DNA of 53,547 nt, taken from the NCBI GenBank assembly GCA_027592785.1, contig JAQCLD010000017.1:1-53547 (forward strand), given 5' to 3'. Positions 1-6,416 of the stretch are shown piece by piece. Positions within the stretch are counted from its first letter, which is position 1. Every line of letters begins with the position of its first letter. This stretch comes from Acidobacteriota bacterium (GTDB taxonomy: Bacteria > Acidobacteriota > Terriglobia > Bryobacterales > UBA6623). The notes under the pieces were generated by a model. It ran no database searches, was not told the DNA's origin, and saw nothing but the letters and a program-made list of their open reading frames with translations. A program made the position numbers and the translations under genes.

Positions 1-14
1 GTCTTCTCTTTGAA

Positions 15-60
15 GGGGATCTTTCTACTTTGCGCTCATGGGGATCTTTTCACATTGCGC
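15..60. repeat. Two tandem 21-base imperfect repeats upstream of rpsT
   Basis: Bases 15-35 and 40-60 match at 18 of 21 positions. Both begin GGGGATCTTT and end TTGCGC, with a 25-base period. They lie just before the rpsT promoter and the 70-88 inverted repeat, so they could be binding sites for a regulator. They are also at the contig edge, where an assembly end inside a larger repeat is possible. No protein-binding role can be proved from sequence. Confidence 0.5.
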
Positions 61-69
61 CGACACACG

Positions 70-110
70 GTGTCAACACGGTTGACACGCCCCGGTCGGC
101 CAGCTATTCT
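70..110 (+). promoter_or_regulatory. rpsT promoter with an inverted repeat over the -35 box
   Basis: A perfect -35 TTGACA (82-87) and a -10 TATTCT (105-110) are separated by 17 bases, predicting a transcript start near 117 and a leader of about 70 bases before rpsT. The -35 box lies in the right arm of a perfect inverted repeat, GTGTCAAC-ACG-GTTGACAC (70-88). A dimeric regulator bound there would block RNA polymerase, so negative control of ribosomal protein S20 is a reasonable inference. Confidence 0.6.
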
Positions 111-138
111 CAAAGAAGCGATATTGAGCGCGACGGGC

Positions 139-167
139 GGGCCCGGAGTAACATTCGGGCCCTCTTT
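139..167 (+). promoter_or_regulatory. Leader hairpin before rpsT
   Basis: GGGCCCG (139-145) and CGGGCCC (156-162) form a perfect 7-bp GC stem with a 10-base loop, followed by TCTTT. It lies between the predicted transcript start and the rpsT ATG, and no good Shine-Dalgarno sequence follows it. It could be an attenuator or the target of S20 autoregulation. The run of T is too short for a confident terminator call. Confidence 0.4.
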
Positions 168-187
168 GCGTACAGAATTAGACAGCC

Positions 188-457
188 ATGGCGAATCATA
201 AATCAGCAATCAAGCGCATCAAGCAGAACGAGAAGCGCGCCGCCGCGAACCGCGATAACCGCGGGCGGATGCGCACGCAGCTGAGAAAGTTCGGCACGGC
301 AGCCGAGGGCGGAGATCATGCCGAAGTCGCCGGCCTGCTCGGAGCCACTGTTGGCGCGCTCGACAGGGCCGTTCAGAAGGGCCTCATTAAGAAGGGTCGC
401 GCCGATCGCCTCAAATCGCGTCTCACGATCCGCAGCAACAAGCTGAAAACCGCCTAA
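188..457 (+). CDS. rpsT: 30S ribosomal protein S20
   Basis: The 89-residue basic protein begins MANHKSAIKRIKQNEK and keeps the typical S20 pattern of Lys/Arg-rich helices, including an RAAANRDNRGRMRT segment. It binds 16S rRNA in the body of the small subunit early in assembly. Length is normal for the family. The ATG at 188 follows GACAGCC, with no clear Shine-Dalgarno sequence. The gene has its own promoter, a leader hairpin and a strong terminator that it shares by position with the converging holA gene, so it is probably monocistronic. Confidence 0.97.
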   Translation: MANHKSAIKRIKQNEKRAAANRDNRGRMRTQLRKFGTAAEGGDHAEVAGLLGATVGALDRAVQKGLIKKGRADRLKSRLTIRSNKLKTA

Positions 458-480
458 GCGAGTGTCAGCACAGGACTGAG

Positions 481-511
481 AACCGCGCCCTTGGGCGCGG
501 TTTCCTTTTTT
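481..511 (+). terminator. Rho-independent terminator of rpsT
   Basis: AACCGCGCC (481-489) pairs perfectly with GGCGCGGTT (494-502) around a 4-base loop, followed by TCCTTTTTT. The structure starts 24 bases after the rpsT stop codon. Its T-tract touches the holA stop codon on the other strand, so it lies exactly between the two converging genes. Confidence 0.9.
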
Positions 512-1550
512 AGGCCGTCAATTCGATGATCAACCGCTCCATGATGAAGCGGTCATCGGGCCGTTCTCGCCGCAGATCCCGATCCGCCTCGAAAAAGCAG
601 GTCAGCGCTTTTTCCAACTCCTGCTTCGAAAACTTTCCGGCAACCGCCAACAGCTGCTGCGCCCGGCTCGGCCAAATCCGCACGCCAAGGCGGCCCAGCG
701 CCGAAACCACTTGTCGCGAATCTCTGGCGTTCAATTCCCGCACCGCCAGCGCCTGCCGGAACAATCCCGCCAACAGCGTTAGCTGCATCGGCCAATACGC
801 CCCGCCCGCGGCCAGCGTGTCGACGATCTCCAGCGCGCGGCTGCGGTCCTTGTGGGCCAGCGCGTCGGACAACTCAAACACGCCTCCCTGCCTTGCTTCC
901 GGCGTCAACAGTTCTACGTCAGCGCGCGTGATCACGCCGCTCTCCCCGGCGTAGAGCGACAACTTCTCCAACTCGCTATCCAGCCGTGCGAGATCGCCGC
1001 CCAACATGTCCGCCAGTTCCGCCAACACGTCCGATTCCGGCTTTAGGCCGCGCCGCTCCGCCAGCGCTTGCACCGCACGAAGCGTATCGCTGGCGCCCAA
1101 CCGGTCCAGCTCTACTGCCACCGGGACGGCATCGAAAAACTTTGCCACACGGTCGGCTTTGGCTTTGTCGTCTCGCTCCCGCACATTGAACTTGGTGCAC
1201 TCGAATACCACCACGACGCCCGGCGTCGGGTCCGCGAAGTAGCGCTTCATTTCTTCTTTCGCCTCGTCGGCGGCCGCCGAGCGCGCCCGCGGCAGCACCG
1301 CCTCCGCGTTGAAACCGACAATCAACCGAGCGGTCGAGAACAACGACAAACTGCGCGTCTCGTCCCACAGCCTGGTCAACGATTCTTTCTTTAGATCGAT
1401 TTCGACAAAAGCCTCCGCGTCGTCGCCGATGACAGCCTTCTTCAACGCTTGCCGGCAACGATCCCGGAAGAACGCCTCGTTCCCCAGAAACAAGTACCCC
1501 GATTCCGTCTTGCCGTCTTGAATCGACTTAGTAAAGGCTTTCGGCTTCAT
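510..1550 (-). CDS. holA: DNA polymerase III delta subunit
   Basis: The 346-residue protein matches the HolA family in length and in its N-terminal motif GYLFLGNEAFFRDRC, the site of the degenerate AAA+ nucleotide fold. Delta is the wrench of the clamp loader: it opens the beta sliding clamp so that it can be placed on primed DNA. The gene starts 6 bases after the lptE stop, a neighbourhood (lptE-holA) also seen in proteobacteria. It is the last gene of the psd-pssA-lptE-holA run. The ATG at 1550 is the only good start. Its stop codon abuts the terminator of the opposing rpsT. Confidence 0.92.
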   Translation of the reverse strand: MKPKAFTKSIQDGKTESGYLFLGNEAFFRDRCRQALKKAVIGDDAEAFVEIDLKKESLTRLWDETRSLSLFSTARLIVGFNAEAVLPRARSAAADEAKEEMKRYFADPTPGVVVVFECTKFNVRERDDKAKADRVAKFFDAVPVAVELDRLGASDTLRAVQALAERRGLKPESDVLAELADMLGGDLARLDSELEKLSLYAGESGVITRADVELLTPEARQGGVFELSDALAHKDRSRALEIVDTLAAGGAYWPMQLTLLAGLFRQALAVRELNARDSRQVVSALGRLGVRIWPSRAQQLLAVAGKFSKQELEKALTCFFEADRDLRRERPDDRFIMERLIIELTA

Positions 1551-1556
1551 CGGCGA

Positions 1557-2078
1557 TCAGAATCCTTCCAAAACCGCCGATACCAGTTCGCGGGCCATCG
1601 CCTCGCTCGATCGCGACAACGCCGCCTGGCGCTCCTCAATGTAGGCGCGCGGATCCGCCGCCACTTCATAACGCTCGCGATGTTGCAAGTTCGGGTTCTG
1701 ATACAACACCCGCCCCGAGCCGCTTTCCGATAACGTCACATGGAGCTGGGTCCAGGTGTTAATCGTGCTGGCGCGGTTTGTGTTCGGGTCATAGTTGGCC
1801 GGTTGAGCGAAAAACGTCAGCACGGTCGCCCGCAGCGTCGCATCCGCTCCGTTTTCCCCATTGACCACGCGAAATCGCGTTCGCGTCTGGAACTCGCGCG
1901 TAACCGCTTCGGCAAGAAACTGCTCGATCTTGAACTCCGTCGTCTGATTCACAAACGGCGGAATGGCAATCGTACGCACCTCGTCCGGAATCGTATCCGC
2001 TTGTCCGGCTACTCGGTAGCCGCACCCGGCAATCGCCAGCAGCGCGACGGCGACGCACCACGCGCCCCAACACCTCAC
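1557..2078 (-). CDS. lptE: LPS-assembly lipoprotein LptE
   Basis: This is a 173-residue lipoprotein. The signal peptide ends in a lipobox LAIAGC, with the lipidated cysteine at residue 19. The GYRVAG start of the mature part and the stretch IAIPPFVNQTTEFKIEQ are typical of LptE, the plug that works with LptD to insert lipopolysaccharide into the outer membrane. The start is GTG, and the GTGA overlap with the pssA stop suggests translational coupling. Position directly before holA supports the call. It implies a diderm envelope with LPS, which agrees with kdsA at 26.1-26.9 kb. Confidence 0.87.
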   Translation of the reverse strand: MRCWGAWCVAVALLAIAGCGYRVAGQADTIPDEVRTIAIPPFVNQTTEFKIEQFLAEAVTREFQTRTRFRVVNGENGADATLRATVLTFFAQPANYDPNTNRASTINTWTQLHVTLSESGSGRVLYQNPNLQHRERYEVAADPRAYIEERQAALSRSSEAMARELVSAVLEGF

Positions 2079-2935
2079 GTCGACGACTCGGCTTCGCGGC
2101 CGCCTTCAGCCTGACCGCCCTTGTTCCGTTTGAATAGCCAAACGGCCCGCGACCACACGCCGCTGAACACAAACACCGTGGAAATCGTCAGCAGCACCGG
2201 CTGCGAGAAGTTCCAGATCAGGTAAATGATCGTGGCGAAGAAGATCACCCCCATCCAGGGGACCCTCATGAAGTTCACGTCTTTGAAACTCGAATAACGC
2301 CAATTCGAGATCATCAGGAAAGACAGGAAGCCCACCAACGCAAGCCAAAGAATCCCGCCTGGCCACCAGCTCACGATCGGCTGCCCGCTCAAGGCGTGAA
2401 TCACCGCTGCCAACATGCCGGCAGCCGCCGGAATCGGCAAGCCCACAAAATACCGTCTGCCCGGCCGCCCTGGATTCTTGGGCAGCGGGTTCTTCTGCAC
2501 GTTGAAGCGCGCCAACCGTGCAGCGCCGCAAGTCAGAAACAGAAACGTTACGAAGTAGCCCAGCCCCGGGAAGTAATCCGCCAGCCATAGGTCCGGCAGC
2601 AACTCCGGCGACCGCACGCCCCAGGCGAAGGCCAACGTCGCCGGCGCAGCGCCAAAGGTAATACAGTCCGCCAGTGAATCAATCTCTTTGCCGAAGTCGC
2701 TCACCGCGCCGGTTGCCCGGGCAATGCGCCCGTCCATGCCGTCGGTGAAAACGGCGAACCCGATCGCCATCGCCGCGTGATTGTAGTAACGCGCCGCCAA
2801 CTCCACCGACTCCGGCGGCAACGAAATCGCCTGCACCGTCTTCATCAGACAGTAGTAGCCGCAGAAGATCGTCCCAACGGTAAATATTGTCGGCAGCGCG
2901 TACGGCGGCCGTTCTCCCTGTATGGACTTACGCAT
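2075..2935 (-). CDS. pssA: CDP-diacylglycerol-serine O-phosphatidyltransferase
   Basis: This is a 286-residue membrane protein with the CDP-alcohol phosphatidyltransferase signature D-G-x2-A-R-x8-G-x3-D-x3-D, seen as DGRIAR followed by G-KEI-D-SLA-D near residues 66-88. It makes phosphatidylserine from CDP-diacylglycerol and serine at the inner membrane. Several hydrophobic segments follow the catalytic motif. The ATG overlaps the 3' end of psd by 8 bases, so substrate synthesis and decarboxylation are co-expressed. Length fits the membrane-bound type II PssA. Confidence 0.93.
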   Translation of the reverse strand: MRKSIQGERPPYALPTIFTVGTIFCGYYCLMKTVQAISLPPESVELAARYYNHAAMAIGFAVFTDGMDGRIARATGAVSDFGKEIDSLADCITFGAAPATLAFAWGVRSPELLPDLWLADYFPGLGYFVTFLFLTCGAARLARFNVQKNPLPKNPGRPGRRYFVGLPIPAAAGMLAAVIHALSGQPIVSWWPGGILWLALVGFLSFLMISNWRYSSFKDVNFMRVPWMGVIFFATIIYLIWNFSQPVLLTISTVFVFSGVWSRAVWLFKRNKGGQAEGGREAESST

Positions 2936-3566
2936 GATCTACTCCGCCTGAGGCGTCTTCGTCGAGCCGGGCCAATATGGAGCTGCCTCCAGCCACATGA
3001 TCCCCCTCCGCGATCAGCAAGCGCCACTCAGGACCCAGGAAAACGTCCATCCGGGAACTGAACTTCATCATCCCGATCCGCTCTCCCTTGGCAACCCGGT
3101 CGCCGGCTTTCTTGTAGCACACAATCCTGCGAGCGATAAGCCCGGCGATCTGCTTCACAACCACTTCTCCACCCCGAGCGTCATCGGGGTCGACGACCAG
3201 AGTATTCTGCTCATTCTCCTCCGAAGCCGCCTCGCGATGCGCCATCACGAACGTGCCGGGCCGGTACTCGATCGAGCGAATCACCCCAGCCACTGGAATC
3301 CGGTTCACGTGCACGTTGAAGATGTTCAAGAAAATGCTGATCCGTTTGCCGCCGTTCGGCAGGGGACGAATGTGCACGACCTTGCCGTCCGCCGGTGATA
3401 CCGCCACCGGCCCCGCAGGAATCTCTCGATCCGGGTCGCGGAAGAAGTTCATGCAAAAAACGGCCAACACAAACAGCGGCGCCGCCCAAAGCAGATCGAA
3501 CACCAAACTGATGAGGAGGCCGGCAATCGTGAACCCGACGCCGTAGTAAATCCCGTCTTTGACCAT
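2928..3566 (-). CDS. psd: Phosphatidylserine decarboxylase, short (PSD-A) type
   Basis: The 212-residue proenzyme has N-terminal hydrophobic segments (about residues 10-40), then FFRDPDR, VSPADGKVV and FLNIFNVHVNRIP, all typical of the short phosphatidylserine decarboxylase family. The enzyme cleaves itself to make a pyruvoyl cofactor and converts phosphatidylserine to phosphatidylethanolamine. The self-cleavage motif, usually FGSR in this subfamily, reads FSSR here (residues 169-172). The serine that becomes pyruvoyl is kept, but the preceding glycine is serine. It is the first gene of the run with pssA, lptE and holA. Confidence 0.9.
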   Translation of the reverse strand: MVKDGIYYGVGFTIAGLLISLVFDLLWAAPLFVLAVFCMNFFRDPDREIPAGPVAVSPADGKVVHIRPLPNGGKRISIFLNIFNVHVNRIPVAGVIRSIEYRPGTFVMAHREAASEENEQNTLVVDPDDARGGEVVVKQIAGLIARRIVCYKKAGDRVAKGERIGMMKFSSRMDVFLGPEWRLLIAEGDHVAGGSSILARLDEDASGGVDHA

Positions 3567-3585
3567 GTACAGAGCGGACGCCGCC

Positions 3586-3591
3586 AGTATA
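3586..3591 (-). promoter_or_regulatory. Candidate -10 box upstream of psd
   Basis: On the minus strand TATACT (5 of 6 to the consensus) lies 19 bases before the psd ATG, predicting a leader of about a dozen bases. No convincing -35 is visible. This is the likely promoter of the psd-pssA-lptE-holA run. Confidence 0.35.
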
Positions 3592-3609
3592 TCAGCGCGG
3601 CGCCGGCTG

Positions 3610-5151
3610 CTACTCAGGCAGAGCCCAGGAGAACAGCACTCCGCCGATGCCGGTCACCACGTATTGCCGCCCGTCGAGCATGTAGGTCACCGGCTGGCTT
3701 TGCATGCGCCCGCCGCCCGAGGTGTGCCACAGCGTCTTGCCATCACTCGACCGCAGCGCCAACAAGTTGCCCGGAATATCTGCCGTGAAGGTTAGTCCCG
3801 ATGCGGTCGTCAGCACGCCCGCGGAGGGCGTACCTTCTCCCAGCTCGTGCGTCCAGCGAATGTCGCCCGTCTTATAGTCGATCGCCTTGAGCACTCCCGT
3901 CCCCCAGACGCTGTAGTCCGCGCCCGCCCAGCCAAACGCGCCGTCAGCCTCTTTGTTGAAGTAAACCGCGTAGCTAGGATGCGTGCTCACGATCAGCAGC
4001 CCCGTCGCCGGATCGAAGCTGGGCGAACGATAGTTAGTCAGCCCGGCCTCGTCCGGTGCGATGATCCTGCCGTCTGGGGCAGGTTCCTTCTCCGGATTCG
4101 GAATCGGTTGCCCCTTCGCATCCAGCCCAGTCGCCCAATTCACCGGACCGAATGGCTTGGTCAGCAGATTCTCGCCCGTTAGACGGTCCAGCACAAAAAA
4201 ATACCCGTTACGCGACGCCTGCAACAGCAACTTGCGCTGCCGTCCGCCGAATTCCGCATCGACCAAGACCGGCACCTCGGCCGCATCCCAATCGTGCGTA
4301 TCGTGCGGTGACGCCTGGAAGGCCCAAGCCAACTTGCCCGTGTCTGGGTTCAGCGCCACAATGCTGCCGGTGTGCCGGTTGTCCCCAGGACGCACCCGGC
4401 CATTCAGCACCGGCGTTGGGTTCCCTGTTCCCCAATAGACGAGATTCGCCTCCGGGTCGTACGTGCCGCTCATCCACATCATGCCGCCTGTCGTCCCACC
4501 AGGCGTGCCCGCCGGAGGCGTGCTGTCCCAACGCCACTGCGTCTCGCCCGTTTCCGGATCGATGGCCTTCAAGAATCCCGTCAGGTTGTCGAAATCGCCC
4601 GAGGGTCCAACCATCACATGATTGCCAACGACCAACGGCGAGAGCGTCATCCAGTAGCCGCGCTTAGCGTCGGCAACCTCCACATCCCAGCGGACGCTGC
4701 CGTCCTTCGCGTTCAGCGAAATCAGATGCGAGTCCGGCGTCACGAAGAACAGCCAGTCCTTGTAGATCGACACGCCGCGCGAACCGATGTGAAAACCCTT
4801 GTTCTCCGGATATTGATACTTCCAAATCTCTTTGCCCGAGCGCGCATCCACCGCCCAAACAATGTCTGGGACGCTGAAATAAATCACGCCGTCCACGACC
4901 AACGGCGAAGCCTTAATCGATGTCGCCGCGCCGGTCTGAAAGGCCCATGCCAATCCCAAATTGCCGACGTTCTCAGGTGTAATCTGCTTGAGCGGACTAT
5001 GCCTCTTGCCCGAGTAATCGCCGTGGTACATCGGCCACGATTCGGCGGACGGATTTACCAGCGCCTCGTGGGTCACATCTTGTGCAACGAGCGATCCTGC
5101 AAGAATCGCGGCAATCCCCAGCGGCTTCACAAACAAATCTAGATACTTCAT
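3610..5151 (-). CDS. Exported PQQ-dependent (alcohol-type) dehydrogenase
   Basis: The 513-residue protein has an N-terminal signal sequence (about residues 8-24, ending LVAQ) and an eight-bladed quinoprotein propeller. Diagnostic segments are WPMYHGDYSGKRHSPL, TYDPEANLVYWGTGNP and HDTHDWDAAE near residue 280, which carries the Asp residues for PQQ and Ca binding. It should oxidise an alcohol or sugar in the periplasm and pass electrons to cytochrome c. It contains no cysteine, so the vicinal disulfide of methanol dehydrogenase is absent. It lies 20 bases after a diheme cytochrome c gene on the same strand, its probable electron acceptor. Substrate is unknown. Confidence 0.85.
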   Translation of the reverse strand: MKYLDLFVKPLGIAAILAGSLVAQDVTHEALVNPSAESWPMYHGDYSGKRHSPLKQITPENVGNLGLAWAFQTGAATSIKASPLVVDGVIYFSVPDIVWAVDARSGKEIWKYQYPENKGFHIGSRGVSIYKDWLFFVTPDSHLISLNAKDGSVRWDVEVADAKRGYWMTLSPLVVGNHVMVGPSGDFDNLTGFLKAIDPETGETQWRWDSTPPAGTPGGTTGGMMWMSGTYDPEANLVYWGTGNPTPVLNGRVRPGDNRHTGSIVALNPDTGKLAWAFQASPHDTHDWDAAEVPVLVDAEFGGRQRKLLLQASRNGYFFVLDRLTGENLLTKPFGPVNWATGLDAKGQPIPNPEKEPAPDGRIIAPDEAGLTNYRSPSFDPATGLLIVSTHPSYAVYFNKEADGAFGWAGADYSVWGTGVLKAIDYKTGDIRWTHELGEGTPSAGVLTTASGLTFTADIPGNLLALRSSDGKTLWHTSGGGRMQSQPVTYMLDGRQYVVTGIGGVLFSWALPE

Positions 5152-5171
5152 GGCTTCGTCTCGTCTCCGGG

Positions 5172-5960
5172 CTACTGCAGCGTCAGCAGATAGGTCATCA
5201 GGTCGTGCAAATTGTCGTCCGTATACTGCGGCAACATAGCCACGTGAGCTTCGGCCGGCGCATCCGCCTCAACCTTCACCTTCGACATCGCAAACGAGCG
5301 GTAGGTCCCGCTCCCATCCCGCAGCGCAACAGTAAACTCGTCCTGGTATTCGCGCTCACCGGTCAGCTTTTCGCCCGAAGCCAAAGTCACCGTCAGCATG
5401 ACCTTCGCGCCGCGCGGATAAAGTGTTCTGCGCATCAACTCCAGCCCTTGGTACTTCGACGCAACGCCAGCTAAGTCCCCTGTCGGCGAATGGCAAGTCG
5501 CACACTTCCCCGTGCCGTTAAATAACGCCCGGCCCCTGCCGACATCGCCCGTCTTCAGATCTTCGGTGTCCACTCCGCGACGGCTGCCTACCTGCGACTC
5601 CGCCTTAGCCTTCTGGGTGTGGATGAACGCGACTAGATTGGCCAATTCCTGCTCCGAAACAGGAAACCGCGGCATCGCACCCTTACCGTTGCGGATCACC
5701 GGCCCTATCTTGTCGCCATCGACGTCCTCGGTGACTAGCGTCGAGCGAGTTAGATCCGGGCCGGACTCGCCGCCGCCCGTATCGCGTCCATGGCAAAAAG
5801 CGCAGTTCTGCACGAAGGCCGACTCGCCCGCCGCAGCCGCCTCAGCCGAATACGCCTTCTGCACCACGGACTTTGGAATTGGCACGTCGGCCTGCGCCCA
5901 AACCGCGGGCGCGCAGCCAATCAACAAGGCAGCGAATAAGAACACTCTGGAATGTGACAT
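5172..5960 (-). CDS. Exported diheme cytochrome c
   Basis: This 262-residue protein has a signal peptide (to about residue 23, ending WAQA) and two heme c sites, CAFCH (53-57) and CATCH (153-157). The first site sits in a normal cytochrome c domain with a distal GAMPRFP methionine. After the second site comes an extra beta-rich segment (about 185-235, TLASGEKLTGEREYQDEF). I chose the ATG at 5960 because GGGAGG lies 9 bases before it; a TTG three codons earlier leaves no room. It precedes the PQQ dehydrogenase by 20 bases and probably takes its electrons. Confidence 0.85.
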   Translation of the reverse strand: MSHSRVFLFAALLIGCAPAVWAQADVPIPKSVVQKAYSAEAAAAGESAFVQNCAFCHGRDTGGGESGPDLTRSTLVTEDVDGDKIGPVIRNGKGAMPRFPVSEQELANLVAFIHTQKAKAESQVGSRRGVDTEDLKTGDVGRGRALFNGTGKCATCHSPTGDLAGVASKYQGLELMRRTLYPRGAKVMLTVTLASGEKLTGEREYQDEFTVALRDGSGTYRSFAMSKVKVEADAPAEAHVAMLPQYTDDNLHDLMTYLLTLQ

Positions 5961-6325
5961 GTGGAGCAACCTCCCAAATTATGGGCGAAACCGCCCCAAA
6001 ACGGAAACCGACTCCTTCGCCCTCTCTCGTCTCTATCATCCCCATCCCCTACCCACGCACCTCCGCAACCCGAGCCCAGGCGCGTGAGCGGCGGGTCCCA
6101 GCGCCGCAACCTGCTCGCCTGCCGCCTCTACCCGCGCTTCCTGCCCTGTCGACGCCCCCTCTTTCTTCTTCGCGTGTTCAGGCCCGTTCGCGGGCCTCAT
6201 GATTAGGCCTGGCAACCGAAGTGCCGCCCGATCCGAGCCGCCAAGCTTTAGCTGGCGGTCTCCCGCGTTAGCGTCCTCCTCCATCCGAACCCCAAACGCC
6301 AGTGAGGGGCCTGTTTGCCCCCTTA

Positions 6326-6390
6326 CACCCTCCGTCGCCGCCCCGAGGGGCCACAACCGGCGAAGGCCGGCGAGGCACCGCGATAGCGGC
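6326..6390. repeat. Double-hairpin element, copy 1
   Basis: A CCCTCC-TC-CCGCC lead is followed by two small hairpins: CCGGC-GAAG-GCCGG (6357-6370) and CCGC-GATA-GCGG (6378-6389). A related arrangement follows the kinase at 9119-9188. GNRA-like loops and strong short stems resemble REP-type intergenic elements. Confidence 0.45.
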
Positions 6391-6401
6391 CTCTTCCGCG
6401 C

Positions 6402-6407
6402 TACAAT
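6402..6407 (+). promoter_or_regulatory. -10 box TACAAT directly before the kinase start
   Basis: TACAAT (5 of 6 to consensus) ends 9 bases before the TTG start at 6417. A transcript start about 7 bases downstream would leave almost no leader. No Shine-Dalgarno sequence is present. No -35 box is recognisable at 16-18 bases. Confidence 0.45.
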
Positions 6408-6416
6408 CCCCCCATC

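Larger units (their letters stand above)
5961..6416. other. Divergent intergenic region with hairpins, no gene
   Basis: These 456 bases separate the cytochrome c and kinase genes. I see no credible coding sequence. They contain a perfect GGCCCG-TTCG-CGGGCC hairpin (6181-6196), a CCGCCA / TGGCGG hairpin (6238-6258) and a double-hairpin element at 6326-6390. Promoters for both flanking genes must lie here, but only the -10 of the kinase is recognisable. Confidence 0.6.
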
